From the NCBI GenBank assembly GCA_022605405.1, contig JABYQQ010000007.1, forward strand, positions 124,001 to 188,000: a DNA stretch of 64,000 bases. Reading direction: 5' to 3'. The DNA comes from Earliella scabrosa (lineage: Eukaryota > Basidiomycota > Agaricomycetes > Polyporales > Polyporaceae). A program made the position numbers and the translations under genes. Numbering within the stretch: position 1 is the stretch's first letter; the number at the start of each line of letters is the position of its first letter. The notes under the pieces are model-generated. The model did no database searches. It saw only the letters and a list, made by a program, of their open reading frames with translations, and had not been told where the DNA came from. Positions 22,004 through 34,694 of this stretch are shown piece by piece.

Positions 22004-24466
22004 ATGACGTTCGGGATCCTCGGTGAGTCTTCCAAGCCCAAGACTGGAATCATTGGTTGACGCTGATGTGCGATGTAGAAGACCACTCGGGCGAGAAAGT
22101 TCCGGGTACGGGGCTGCTTTCGGACCAGGGCATCGTCCATGGGCACGAGATAGCGATTGACGAAGCGAAGGGTCTGAAGCGGGGGACGGGGAAGGACGCC
22201 CACGTTGTGCTCATTCCCCAACCCTCTGACGATCCCCGAGATCCGTGAGTTGTAATCATCATCCGCGCGGAGTCTGGTCCGCCTAATCGTGCGGTCAGCC
22301 TGAATTGGCCGAGGTGGAAGAAGGAAGCATGTTTCTGGACGCTGTGCGTATCGCTTGCTCCTACCATACCCCCTTCACCTTGCAAGTCTCATCACGTCAC
22401 TGGCAGTGCATTTGCTGCGAGTTTGGACGGTGCCCTCTCGCCGATGGTGGGCCCGGGCTACGTCCTCCTGGCACAACAGTTCAACGTCTCCGTCGACAAC
22501 GTGACGTCTTCTTTCGGGTTTATCCTCCTAGGTCTGGGAACGTTCATGTAGGTCTCTGCCGCGTTCAACACGCGCAGCTCGCTCTCATCTTGTTGCGTTA
22601 TGGATCGGCGGTGAAGGCTGGCCCAGAACGCCCTCGCTGTGAAGTTCGGCCACCGCATTGTCTACTTGGTCTCCGTGTCCCTGGTACGTCGCTGTACGTC
22701 CTCTCGCGGTCGTCATTTGTGACGTTCGACTGATCCGAGTAGATGTTCATTTCGTGCATTTGGTGTGCGTTGAGTCCTAACCTAGCCTCGATACGCGCTT
22801 CGCGCCTGTTCCAAGGCTTTGGCATGTCTGCGCTGCAAAGGTCCGTCAAGTCCTGCATATCCTCGAACCAGCCAGCAAAATGACTTTGAACAAGTCTCGT
22901 TGCCTCTACTCTGGAGCAGATATACTAGTACGTGGATCCCACTGAACGTCGCGTATACCTCCTGACGCATCGTCTATGCAGCGTACACGAGCGCGGTTCG
23001 CGCTCCGTCATATGGAGCTTTGCCATCATGGCCGGTATCACATTGTCAGTCGACGTCGAGTATCATCCTCTGCCTCTGTTGCGACTGACTCTTCGACAGA
23101 GGACCGCTCATTTGCAGTTACGTGATCGAGCATTTGTCCTGGCAATTCGGCTTCTGGTTCGTCAGCATTCCGCTCGGATTGACCGTGATCATGGTCTTTT
23201 TCTTCGTTCCCGAGGTAAGCTGTCATCGTGAACCCCAGGACATCTCACCTTTCCTAATCGCTTCCGCAGAGTACGTTCGACCGTGAAGCAGCCATTCGGA
23301 AGTCGTCAAAGAAACGAGGGAGCGACAGCGACAGCGTGGAGAAGTCACTTTCGGAAGCTGACGTCGAGAGCGTCGACCGAAGCTCTGAAGCGCCGCAACC
23401 GAGCTATCGTTCACAGCTGAAGGTCTGGCATGGCACGTTCACGGACGAGAGTATCTGGAAGATCCTCTTGAGGCCGTTTCCCTTCCTGCTCTCTCCAGTG
23501 GTATGTGTCTCTCGGTAGTTGGCACAGTGTGCACCCACTCAGTAGGTGATGTGCGACCAGACGTGGTTTTTGTTCCTTGCGCACGGCATGCAAACCGTGT
23601 GGCTGAGTGAGCCGCGATCGCTTGCTACCATGCATGATTCCGCTAACGATATGTATAGGTCTCGTTCCGCTGTGTTCGTCAACAATCTTCACATTGGAGT
23701 ACAACTTCACCGCATCGCAGATCGTCAGTCGCTGCCTTCGTAGTCTCCAACCCCCTCCGGACTGCACACTAATACCCTATGTAGGGTCTGACAAATCTAG
23801 GCGGTATCGTTGGGATCGTGCTTGCGATGCTCGTAACTGGCCCGCTCAACGACTGGGGCGTCGTCTGGATGTCAAGGCGCAATCGGGGGATCTACGAGCC
23901 AGAGTTCAGGCTGGTCTTCATGATCAGCATGCTCTTCGGTGTCTTCGGGTATGTCGGGTGGGCCGTCGGTAACGACCACCGCATGCCCTGGATCGGAGCC
24001 GTCGCATGCATCACGTTCGTGTCTTGACCCCTCCCCTTGCCCCGTCTTGCGCCTATTGCTCACCTCGCGACGCTCCCGCCAGGATGCTCAACTTCAGCAT
24101 GGTCGTCTCGGGCTCGGCCGCGGTGACGTACCTGCTCGACACGCACCGCGCGAACGCGCTGCACATCCTCGCGCTGAGCAACTTTGGGAAGAACATGGTC
24201 CTCTACGCGTCCACCTTCTTCGCGAACGGCATGGTCCTCAGTCGCGGCGTCAAGGTCTCGCTCCTCATCCTCGGCGCCTGCCAGGCGTTCTGCTGGCTCG
24301 CGTCGGTGCCGATGTACGTCTTCGGGAAGCGCGTGCGGGCATACGTGAGTCGTCATTCCATGGGTCCTCAGGCTGGCTGAGACGGAGGCGTGCGTGCGCT
24401 GAACGAGATCCTGCTTGGCAGATTGCACGGCATCCGCGGCTGTTCCAGGGCGACCTGCGGGAGTAG
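22004..24466 (+). CDS. Major facilitator superfamily transporter
   Basis: About thirteen exons join in phase from the ATG at 22004 (MTFGILEDHSGEKVPGTG). The cytosolic N-terminus ends with PSDDPRDPLNWPRWKK, the hallmark entry motif of fungal DHA1-type MFS carriers. Membrane segments follow: AFAASLDGALSPMVGPGYV, TSSFGFILLGLGTFMLAQNA, RIVYLVSVSLMFISCIW, SRLFQGFGMSAL, SVIWSFAIMAGITLGPLIC and FWFVSIPLGLTVIMVFFFVP. A charged central loop (KKRGSDSDSVEKSLSEADVE) separates the two six-helix halves. The second half includes GLTNLGGIVGIVLAMLVTGP, LVFMISMLFGVFGYVGWA, SMVVSGSAAVTYLLDTH and VSLLILGACQAFCWLAS. It ends RHPRLFQGDLRE. It most likely exports or imports a small molecule by proton exchange at the plasma membrane. 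The substrate cannot be told from sequence. Confidence 0.9.
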
Positions 24467-24669
24467 AGTGTTCTCGCCCAGTGTACGAATATCGCGCAAC
24501 ATTATCTTTATGACGTTGTGCCCTCGAGAATCTATTTCGATTGTATCAAATGCGACTCGGGGTGGGCCGTGGACACCTGGTGGTCAGTCACGATCCCTCC
24601 GTATCGCCTAAGCCTCGACGAGGTTGAGCACATGGTCTTGAGCATCGCCGCCGCAACCAAGCCGCCGCC

Positions 24670-25068
24670 TCAGAGTCGACGCATTGCAATCCATGGCAAT
24701 GGCGATATGGATGCCGTCCTTGATCCTGTACATGCGTAGTCAATACATACACAATGGCCCGCATCAAGAGCTGGAGCCCATTCCAGCGTAGGACTTAAGA
24801 CCCTCTCCATCAAGAACACGCGACTTTCGGACTGGTCATCGTACGCATATCCAGTAGTGCAAGTGACCGCAAGATGGGTCAACAGATTGAGGTCCTCTGT
24901 GAGCGGGGTTCGCTCTGATGGTCCATATCGATGGCCTTTGAGGACTGTGGTCACGATGAAGATGTCTCGATGGATATCGTCTTCGTCGTCTGACAGACAT
25001 GTTGATTGGGCAGAGCCCACAAGGGAGGGGACGGACGGAGCGGATCCGGACCACCCTGGGAGTGTCAT
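24670..25068 (-). pseudogene. Truncated N-terminal copy of the OTT_1508-like deaminase
   Basis: The leftward frame begins MTLPGWSGSAPSVPS at 25068 and follows the first exon of the gene at 11482-13529 closely: HRDIFIVTTVLKGHRYGPSE here against RRDIFIVTTVLKDHRYGPSE there, then TEDLNLLTHLAV and SESRV. After SESR the match jumps frame: the DNA still encodes VLDGEGLKSY, the counterpart of VLDAEGLKSY, but one frame off, after a deletion of several codons. It then degenerates. The zinc-binding HPE and CxxC parts are absent. This is a 5'-only duplicate, probably non-functional. Its first 60 codons are well kept, which suggests a recent event or a retained short peptide. Confidence 0.75.
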
Positions 25069-26423
25069 TCAAGGCAGTGGTGGTTGATGGTTACTTGCGC
25101 ATAAATGCTGGTCCACGCGGAAGCCCCTAGGTGGATGCAGAATGTGTTCAAGTTAGCCTCACAAGGGAGGTGTGTCCTCTGGTAAGTCGCGTAATGGCAA
25201 CGGGATGTATCACGCTGCCTCTGCTGCGATATCTGCAAATATGAGCCAAATAGCACAGACATATATCTCACCGGAGTAAAATCGCCACGCATATACTAAA
25301 CAGTGCTGCTGGAAACCATGTTCCAGACCACTGCCACTCACCGGTTGCAGTTGTATGAACCCCGGTGGCCGTTCGCCGATATCGATTGGCACGCACGGTG
25401 AGGGCGGACGCACCATCAAGCCGAAGCTCGACAAACACGAGCAGAAACGACGATGAAAGAACGGAGATCACTAAACGGAAGCGGAAACGAACGAACGTAA
25501 AAAAACGAGAACAAGCCAAACGAAGGGAGCACGGCAAGCACGCACGCGCGGAGGGAGACAGATGGACTGGGATGGGCGATTACGAAGGCGGATACGTGGT
25601 TGGGCCGGGTAGAGGGAGAGCGAAGGAGCGGAACACGTGGTTGGGCCTGGTAGAGGTAGAGCGAAGGAGCGTCGGAACGGATGTGCGTGGGTGGGTTGGG
25701 TGGGTTGAATGAAACTAGGAGGTACTATGGCACGGATTACGGTACGGAATACATACATACATGCATCAGTCGGACGGACGTTCGGAGGTTCGGGCCCCCG
25801 CCCAACGGGAACGGAATTGGGTTCAAACTTTGGTGGGCTGTGGCTTCGGCGGGAGAAGCAGGAGCGAATACGAAGGCGAAGATGGGGGGGCGTGGAGCGC
25901 GGAGATGGAGGGGGGAAATGGGCGTGGAGGTCGTCATTGGCTGCGGTCCTGGTCCTGATAGAGACGCGGGAAGGGAGAACGGGTAAGCACGGGTTCAAAT
26001 AAGGGCACGTTCGCCGGCGAGACGCGTAGCTCGAAAGCTGGAGCGCAGCGCAGCGTCCTATTGGGAATTGGACCTCCAAGACAAGATGGCGAGAAAGCGA
26101 ACGGGTACACGTACACAACAACAACATCTCCCACAAATACAGAACAAGCAGAAGAAGATCGCAGAGGGAGGGCGTAAGACTGGGAGGTAAGGGGGCGATT
26201 GCACCGTACACGAAGGAGATAAAACCGCGATCCAAACAAAGGCGGCAGAAGCACGAAGGCGACGATGGGAATAGGGAGCAAGATGGAGCCAGAGATAGAA
26301 CCAAGGAAAATAAGAAGACTCACATGAGATAAAATTACATTCCGTCCCCCCATCCCATCCCATCCCATCTCTCGTCACCAATTATCTCACCCAGCGTGAG
26401 CCCAAGAAAAAAGGAAGCAAACG
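25069..26423. other. Low-complexity intergenic region downstream of G-alpha copy B
   Basis: About 1.35 kb, strongly purine-biased on the plus strand (GA-rich runs at 25430-26300). The bias creates long empty frames, including a 277-codon minus-strand one at 25471-26304 that has no domain. It lies between the deaminase fragment and the G-alpha copy B stop. Confidence 0.5.
26350..26369 (+). repeat. Short tandem repeat (CATCC)4
   Basis: Four CATCC units in a row, just beyond the 3' end of G-alpha copy B. Confidence 0.85.
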
Positions 26424-29368
26424 TCACATTAACGAAGACGACTTTAGGTTCGCGGTCAGGATGATGTCCCGCACTGTACAAGCAAGCGAGCAAGCAAGCA
26501 AGCACAACCGGCCGAACCCCACGGGCCACGCGTCCGTCCGCCAGTCAGTCAGTACTCCACTATCCATCCGGAGGGAAAGCACGCACCGTTGGATATAATC
26601 ATGTGCGTCTTCCGGGTATCGGTGACAGATGTCAAATGAACTATCCGGCTCAAGCCTCAGCCTCACGAACCCTCTCGGAGCCGACGAGAACGGCGAAAAG
26701 AAAACCGAGGGAGAGACGTACTGAACAGTTCTCGCGCCTTGTTCGGGCTCAGCTGCTGGTGCATCGCGCCAAAGCGGTTGCGGAAGTCTGCGCGCATACC
26801 CCACGATGAGAAACAGAACAAGATAAATTCGGGAAGGGGGGAATGGGGGATGGGGGGACGAGGGGAATGTGGAGGACGCACACTGCGAGACCGTCTCGTA
26901 GTCGTTCGGGCGGTTGTACGACGGCATGTAGTGGTTCAGCCGCACCCCGCTCTCGAGCTTCTTCTTGAGCAGGTCGCACTTGTTCAGGAACAGCACAATG
27001 TTCACATTCTGCAGCAGCTTGCTCTCGATCACCGACTTCCACAGCATGAACGAGTCCTCCAGCCGGTTCACGCGTGTGTCCTGCATATGTGCCGACCGTC
27101 ACCGTCACCGTCCACGCACACCCGCCCGCCCGTCCATGTCAGCAGTGGCGCACGACACGGCAATCTGACTATGTGCGCACCTCTGCGAGCTGCTGGTCGA
27201 ACGCACTGATCGGCGCGAGGAATATTATGGCGTTGACTGCGATCGATTCCCCGCGTGAGCCGTCCGTCAAGTGGGGGATACGACAACCGCGGGGCCACCC
27301 ACCGTCATCAAAGTACGGCGCCCACGCCTGGCGCTGGTTCCGCGCCCCGCCGACATCGTAGATGACCCACTCGACCCCGCGGAACTCGGTGTTCTTCGAG
27401 AGCGTGAACTTGTGCTCGACGACGCCCGTCGTCTTCAGCCGCGCCCTGAGCACGTCATCTGCCGCGCGCGAAGACGGTCGTAAGCCGGTGCACACCGGGC
27501 CCGAGGCCCACGGAGCAACAAGTCACTAACCATCCGTCGGGAAGTACATCTTGGCCGTTATTCGGTCGATCTCGTCCAGGTAGCTGTTCCGTGGGCCGGA
27601 GCACGTCAGCCTCCTCTCTCTTCTCTTTCCGCCCACATCGGACGGCCGCCCCGGGGCGCGCGCGAGAGACGGACCCGGGTACTGCTTTCCTTATCTGCAG
27701 AGACGACGGCAGGAGAAAAAACACTCACAAGCCGCTGCTCTCCTCGAGCCGTATTCGCTTCTCGTGGAGCGTCGCCCGGACCTTCGGGTCCCTCCACAGC
27801 TCGTTCATCACCGGTGCGCACCGGTTCAGCGTGTGCACCGGGTCGTCGGGGTCTTCCCACCAGCCCATCAGCTCTCCCCCCGAGTCTGCGCTCTTCGGGC
27901 TCTGGATCTTGCCCAGCGCAAAGTGCTTCTTCCAGTTCAGGCCCGTCCGGATCGCGAGCTCGTGCGTGCTGCTCACGATGCTCGTCGTCGGCGACGTTGG
28001 GGACCGAGGCGATGTCAGGCCAGCGCTGTGTGCGGACGGGTATGACGCAGACGCGGGAGGGATCATGATACGCGGCGGGCGGTGGGGCGAGGATGATGAT
28101 GATGGAGAGGAGGAGGAAGCGGCGGCGTAAGAACCGTAGTTGTCGGGGAGGTGGGTGGCTTCTCGCTCGCCGTCGTCCTCGGGATCGGACAGGACCTGGA
28201 TGAGGCGCTGCTCGAGCTCCATTAGCGGTGTCAGTCGTCGGCGGTACTGCTCATAGTTGGGCTGCGAGGGTGGCGATGAGGATGGCTGGTCGGAGGAGCC
28301 GGTGATGATGATGGAGGCGGTCTCAACGGAGTCGCCAAAGTCCTCGTCCTCGAGAGTAGAGTTGTCCTCGGGCGTGATGGCTTCGAGGATGCTGCGGGTG
28401 GTCCGGGTGAGAAAAAGGCATAGGGGGAGGGTCAGAGATGGCAACGGTGGCAGACTGAAGCAACCGAGCGAACGTACCGGCGGATGGAGCGGACAAGGTT
28501 AAGGTAGATAACGAAGCGCCATGCTATTCGTTCCTTGTGGAAGGCGGCGGGGGTGTGTAGTAGCTGGAACTCTGGGAGTAGGAGACATTGTGAGCATCAA
28601 GACTGGGAAATTGTCCGACGGGAGGCAGGATTCAGCGGATGCACGCGCGGGGACGGCGAGGTCGTGGTTCGACCGGCAGGAAGTGACATATTGTGGGCTG
28701 GACACAGGCCCAAACTCACGCTCTCAGACTATCGTAGAGGGCAAGCGGGACTATAAAAACATAGTCCGGGGAGAAATTGACGGATATGCGGGGCTGGATA
28801 ATACTATTTCTTGGGCCCGATCGACGTTGGGCGCCTAATGACGCCTCCGATCTGCCGTCAGAGGGAAAGCGATCATGGACAGTAGGCTGTGTATGTGACA
28901 TGTAAGAAGAGTGCACAGGGAGGCAGGGACGACCGACGTGTCATGGGCTCGAGACGCGCTCACCTTGTCCACGGAAAGCTTGTAGCGCAGCCCGCGCACG
29001 CGTCCTAGGCTGACCGGACAGAATTGACGAATATCGGGATGCAGGAATCGGGGCGTGGGACGCGCCGATACGCCCTCGGGCGGGAGGAAGGGGCACATAA
29101 AGCGGGGAGAGGACTCACGTTTGAGGGTCGTGCTCTTCCCGCTCTCGCTCTGGCCGAGGAGGAGGACCTTGACGGTCTTCTTGCGGGCGCTGCGCTTGCG
29201 GTCGTGTCTGAGCATGGCGTCGATGTTCTCGCTGCGCTTGCGGGCCTCCTCCTCGGCGCGCAGGCGGTGCTCGCGCTGCTCGGGGGTCTCGTCTGGCGGA
29301 GGGCGGAGGGCGGCGGAGAAGGGGTCGGAGTCGGAGCGGTCGCGACCGGCGCGCGGGGGCCTGGACAT
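26424..29368 (-). CDS. Non-canonical G-protein alpha subunit, copy B (intact)
   Basis: About ten exons from the ATG at 29368 (MSRPPRAGRDRSDSDPFSAA) to the end ANLKSSSLM; roughly 560 residues against about 355 for usual G-alpha. The P-loop is VLLLGQSESGKSTTLKQ, close to canonical. Next come AFHKERIAWRFVIYLNLVR, ILEAITPEDNST and a Ser/Pro-rich insert of well over 100 residues inside the helical domain (about 28370-27900). WWEDPDDPVHTLNRCAPVMN, YLDEIDRITAK, switch I DDVLRARLKTTGVVEHKF (arginine finger kept), DVGGARNQRQAW, NAIIFLAPISAFDQ, DTRVNRLEDSFMLWKSV, LFLNKCDLL and TSVTDT follow. The key glutamine of DVGGQ is alanine, so GTP hydrolysis is expected to be weak. There is no N-terminal myristoylation glycine. 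A decayed near-identical copy lies inverted at 39823-42434. Confidence 0.88.
26479..26503 (+). repeat. (CAAG)n-type microsatellite in the last intron of G-alpha copy B
   Basis: Imperfect AAGC/GAGC tetranucleotide run. It lies in the intron before the final exon of the minus-strand G-alpha gene. Confidence 0.75.
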
Positions 29369-32047
29369 GGCGGGCGGGCGGGGGCGGGGGCGGGGGCGGG
29401 GAAGGAGGGAGAGGAGGTGGTCGAGGGAGGGACGAGGAAGGAACGGCGGAGGAGAGCGGTATGTGGCAGGAGCCTCAGCAGCGCGAGCGCCGGGTGGCGG
29501 AAAAAGTCAAGTGTGAGAAGGGCTGAAGCTCCTGCCCCCGCCCGCTTTCTGGAACGAGCACAAGGAAATCCGTGCAAAGCGTCTCCTCCTCGACTGCCCT
29601 CGCCCCGTCCCAATCAGGCAGCCCTCCCGGCGGTCCGGGCGATGATCCGGTCCCAGACGCGCCCAAATCAGAACTCGTCCTCCTCCACTGCCCTTGCTCA
29701 TGATCAACCTACGCGTCTGGCAGAGCGACTTGCACTCGAGCTCGCGTTCGTGCCCATTGCTCGCACATTGCCAGCGTGCTCTCGACGGTGCCTCGCCGCC
29801 CTCCCAGGCCACGTCGCAGGCCGGTCTGATAACACGGCTTTCTAGAACGCAGCGAGCATGGAATACGCCGGCTAGCGGCCCTCGCCGCTCGCTCGTGCGC
29901 ACCCACTCGTCGCATTTCCACCGAGCGGTCTTCCTCGCGCCCGGGTCCAGTCTCTCCGATTCGGCCGTAATTGTACTCGCACTCGCACTCGCCCTCGGCG
30001 CCCTATCTGCAGCCCAAGAGCTCGCTGTGAAACCCGGTCGCATCTCACTCCGACACCGTCGCGCATGGGTCCCTGCTTCGCAGAAATTCGAATCTCGCCC
30101 AGGCACGCTCCAGCTGACCTCCTCCCTCCTCACCTCTCGACAGCGCACGACGCCAGGCTCCGCGCGTAGCACTCGTACGTACAGCTCGCCCTCGAATCGC
30201 TCGCCAGCACATGGATTCCCATAGCAACATGCAGCTGAGGACACACTCGAGCAGCAAAAGGCACCGAAGCTAGCCTGAGCTAGGTCACCGGATGCGGCAT
30301 CGAGGTTCTGCGAAGAAGGTTGGCCGTGCTCGGGATGTGCCCGGTGTCCCACGCCGAAGGCTCGTTCAGAATGCTAGCCACTGGCAGCACCGCGGCCCTG
30401 ACCTGTCCATCGCGTCTGTCCACTGTGTCTTGGTTCCGTGACATGCACACACAAGCTGCTGTGAGTATATATGTCAGTACCATCATCGTTCACCTCACCA
30501 CTCACGCATGCGCACGTCAGAGCAGGAATGAGCGCAGCCGTGGCGTCTCCCAGAGGGCTGTTACATATATACCCAGGGACTGCGTGCGTACCCATCGCAC
30601 AGTGACGTGTAATGGTCCTTCGCCCGAACGCCGCGCACATTCCACACTCGGACGTGTCATGCCTTCTTCTCTGATGTTCGCCGCGCCAGGCCGGTGCCGC
30701 GCCGCCCGCCGCAGCATCCGCCCTTCACGTACACGCCGCCTTCCCGCCGCGGTCGCCCAGAATGCATCCGAGCCCCGCCTGTCTCTCTCCGTGTCCGGAG
30801 CTATATGGGACATCGCGCCCTTCTGTCAAGTCGCCGGCGTCCCGACCGCTCCTTGTCTTGACCTTTGCGCTCATCCGTGGTTTCGAGCTCGCTGAGCTCG
30901 CGAGCCAGGTCCTCTTGCAGGGTGCGCACATCATGACTACTCCTGGGTGGGAGCATGGTATGCATCCGTAATCGCGAGTTGATCTCTGGAGGACTCAGGC
31001 ATGCCTTCGTGGATATGCCGGGTGAGTGTCACAATGTGTACGTACTCCCATGTCAACTCTTCTTGTCAGTCTGGTCAGACTCGCTGTGCCGTGAATGGGT
31101 AAGCCTGTAGCTTACTATTGAAAGGGCTCTGGAGTCCGAAGAGCTACGCCGTAGGCTGAGGAACCGATCGAAATGCTAACTGGCAGATCTTGGCAGAAGT
31201 GTTGATTGAACTACAGGTGAGTAAGTAAGTCTGATCGAAGAATAGTATGTTGCTTACGTAACTTTGACTCGATAATTGGGTTTCTTACCAGGTTAAAGTC
31301 AACTTCAAGCCTCAGGCCTCAGGTTCAAATCTGTTCAAACCCCCCTGCCAGTGATGACATCAGACTCTTCGGCCTCGGCTTTCTCACTCACCGAACTTCG
31401 GACCATCCAAGCATCCACATGGCTGGCGTTTTCAGCCTGCATATTTGTTTAGCTTTTCCTTGCCTTGCCCAAATGATTCAACGATGTTGACGTCCTACCC
31501 GACGAGCAATCCCACGTCCGGAAATACATCGCATTCCACCTCCCGACCAAACTCATACGTGATCGTCAGGTGGCGATTGCGACCCACCGTTTAACCTTTG
31601 ACATAGTCACCAGTCTCTGCGTTCCCTTGGAGCGAACGCTCGGCGAACGGCGGACCGTCGACAGCACGCACACGTCCGGACACAACGCTCGTTGGAATCA
31701 ACCTTCTGCGTTTCCGCGTCCCTTGCCCCGGGGCCGACAAGCTTCTAGCGACTCTCGCGCACGCACCACCGCGTTGCTGCGAGGCTCCGCGCACCGTCTG
31801 ATATACTTCCGGACTTCGTCCGCCCTGATCATGGGACGCGCGCGGGGTCGACCAGGGCGTGATGACGGCCATCTAGCGAGGATCATGCGCTTCCTCGGAG
31901 GCTGCTCGTCCTCTGCACTGGCGGCCCGCCCCATCCCTTCTCTCCCTCGTCCCGGCGGCAACATATAAGTGCGCGCGTCTGAAGTGCTTGGACATCGTTG
32001 TCTGTCCAGACCCAGACTTCTGACCCCCTGCCCGGTTGCTGGCCACT
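29369..32047. other. Gene-poor interval, 2.7 kb, upstream of the lyase
   Basis: The left part should be the promoter of G-alpha copy B and the right part that of the lyase. Long GC-rich frames occur at 29507-30352 on both strands with no recognised domain. A short minus-strand stretch at about 30850-30930 would read as a charged helix (RTLQEDLARELSELE), but no gene could be built around it. A TATA box lies at 31964. Confidence 0.45.
31964..31969 (+). promoter_or_regulatory. Probable TATA box of the rhamnogalacturonan lyase gene
   Basis: TATAAG inside ACATATAAGTGCG, 84 bases before the lyase ATG at 32048. This is a plausible spacing for a regulated, TATA-containing promoter with a short leader. 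Confidence 0.45.
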
Positions 32048-34694
32048 ATGCTGTTGAACAAGACACTGAAGGCGCTCCTGCCCCTCGTCGCGCTCGTGAC
32101 GCCCTCCCTCGCGGCGTTCGGCCTGACCGAGTCGGGCAACTCGTGGACCGTCGATACCAACGCCGGCCTCGTGTTCACGGGTAAGTACTGTGTTGTGTGT
32201 CCAGCTGTGCTGCCGCGATGTCGAGATGCTGACAACCTGCTGTGCACGCACGGTGCAGTGGAGAGGACCAGCGGCGACATCACCTCGCTCAAGTTCAACG
32301 GCATCGAGGCGCAGGACTCGAGCAAGCGGAGCCACATCGTACGCACTCGAACGCACTCGTCTTCCTGCTGCACGAGACAGCCAGCCCCATTCACTTACTC
32401 ACACGCCGGCAGGGCTCCGGCATCGGCGCGAGCTGCACCAACACGCGCGGCGGGAACAGCAACAACTACATCATGATCACCTGCAGGACGTCCACGCTCA
32501 CTCAATACGTACGTGCATGCACCCGCTGCTTCCCCGCTCCGCCGGCTGACCGACGACGCTTCTCACCGCAGTACGTCGCGCAGTACAACACCCCCGCCAT
32601 TCACATGGCGACCTAGTGCGTGCCCCCTCCCTCCCGCTTCTCGCTCCGAGAAATCCGCGACCTCGAGTTCTCACTTTTGTATTGTGTGGGCGTGGGTGCA
32701 GCACGACCGCGGAGCCGTCCGTCGGCGAGCTGCGCTTCATCGCACGGCTCAGGCGCTCGGTTCTTCCGAACGGCCCCCCTCCGTCCATTATCGTCGGCGG
32801 GACTGCGATCGAAGGCTCGGACGTGTTCACGGTGAACGGCCAGACGCGCTCAAAGTGTGAGTCCCTTGCGACATTCGTCTGTGTCTGCGTCGGGTAACGG
32901 TGTTGGATCTGGCACAGTCTACTCCTCCAAGCGGTTCATCGAGGACCAGATTCATGGCGTCACGGGCAGCGGCATCGGTATGTGCATTTACGCGGCTGTC
33001 TTGGTCGTTTCTGTGTTGATGCGTGCTAGCTGCGTGGATGATCATCCCTCGCGTTGGATATGAGACCAGCTCCGGCGGTCCATTCTTCCGGTGCGGGCTC
33101 CCCGGAAACAGACTGGCGTCGTGGCTGACCTTGGTTTCGCAGCGACATTGACTTCCAGGGCGGTGAGTGCCACTCGACGCACTTTCAACACTCGAGACAT
33201 CGCTCACGGATCGCGTCGTGTCTGCAGGGGACCAGTCGGAGCTTTACTTCTGTAAGTCCGTTCCGGCACGCGTCCCTTGACTTCGCGGCGCTCACGTTTT
33301 GCTTCCAGACATGGTGCTTCCTAGTATTCAATTCGCGTTTCCTTCGGTCTAGCAGCTGATGGCTGAATCTCCAGAACTCCGGCCACACCCAGACTGAATG
33401 TGCGCCACGCTCTCCTTGCTGGGTCCCCTTCTATCCGACTAATCTCCGTGTCCCTGCTCTGCAGCCTACCGCCAGGGCCTGCACGGTCCCTACGCGCTCT
33501 GGTTCACTTCCGGCTCCCAGCCCTCGTCCGACTTCGGTAAGCAATGCCCCGCCCTGCGTGTCTGCCCGCCCCACGCTTCCAGCTAACGCACGCTCGCGCG
33601 CAGACCCGACGTTCTGGGAGGCGCTCAACCCGAGCGGCCTCGTCCGCTTCGCCGACCGCGGCTACGTGCGCGGCACGGCGACCGGAGTTCCCTCCAACTA
33701 CTCGGACAAGATCACGATCGGCTGGGCGAACGCGAACGCGCAGTACTGGGTCAAGGCGGACTCCTCTGGCGCGTTCACGTCCCCGAAGATGAAGCCGGGC
33801 ACGTACACCCAGACGCGTGAGTTCTGCTGTGATGTTGGGTGGGTGACGGATGATGACGGGGCTGAGCGGCGCGTGCTTTTTCGCAGTGTACAAGGGCGAG
33901 CTCGCGGTCGGCACGACCTCTGTCACCGTCTCGACCGGCCAGACGGTGACCGCGAACATCGCGGACACCCACATCGACGACGTACGCACCCCGTTCCCTC
34001 CTCCCTCGGCTCCCGCTCACCGTCTATCTTCGCACACAGCGCACAACGTACATCTGGAAGATCGGCGAGTTCGACGGCACGCCCGCCGGGTTCAAGAACG
34101 CGAACAAGATCGAGACGATGCACCCCTCGGACTCGCGCATGGGCGCCTGGTCCTCGATCACCTACACCGTCGGCTCCTCCGCGCTCGACTCCTTCCCCAT
34201 GGCCATCTTCAAGGCCGTCGGGCCCGTCACGATCAAGTTCAACTTGTCCTCGAGCCAGATCGGCGCGAGGACGGTCAAGATCGCGACGACGCTCGCGTTC
34301 GCGGGCGGACGGCCGACGATCACTGTTAATGGCTGGAGCAGCGGGACGCCGGCTGTGCCGAACCAGCCGAACAGTCGTGGAGTGACGCGCGGGACGTGGA
34401 GGGGGAACAATATCGAGTACACGTACAGCGTCCGTGAGTGTTCGTTTTCTTCGCGTGGTGTGCGTGCTTGGACGCTGGGCGGAGGCTGACGAGCGCGCGG
34501 GTGGAACTTGGCAGCGTCCGGCACGCTCGTTGCGGGCTCGAACACGATGAACATCTACGTCGCCTCGGGCTCGAGCGGGGATGCGTACTTGGTATGTGCT
34601 CCTTCGCCTGGGAGCGGATATGGCTGACGTGCGTCGTGCACTGGCACACTACTAGTCCCCGAACATCGTCTTCGACGCCGTCGCGCTCTACTAG
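32048..34694 (+). CDS. Secreted rhamnogalacturonan lyase, polysaccharide lyase family 4
   Basis: A dozen or more short exons assemble a protein of about 530 residues. It begins with a clear signal peptide ([20 protein letters not shown], then LAAFG). The N-terminal catalytic beta-sandwich follows: [59 protein letters not shown] and [14 protein letters not shown]. The segment [10 protein letters not shown] carries the histidine expected in the active site of PL4 enzymes of the Aspergillus RglA type. An fn3-like middle domain ([16 protein letters not shown]) and a C-terminal carbohydrate-binding beta-sandwich ([20 protein letters not shown] to [12 protein letters not shown]) complete the family's three-domain order. 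The enzyme cleaves rhamnose-galacturonate bonds of pectin by beta-elimination outside the cell, fitting plant-litter or wood decay. It lies between the inverted G-alpha copies B and C. Confidence 0.92.

Noticed and set aside
25471..26304. A 277-codon open frame on the minus strand
   Set aside because: It lies in strongly purine-biased DNA, is Ser/Pro/Leu/Arg-rich, has no domain, and overlaps several equally open frames. It is compositional noise.
30840..30960. Coiled-coil-like minus-strand fragment (RTLQEDLARELSELE)
   Set aside because: It is short, with no convincing start, neighbouring exons or stop context. Kept only as a note in the intergenic entry.
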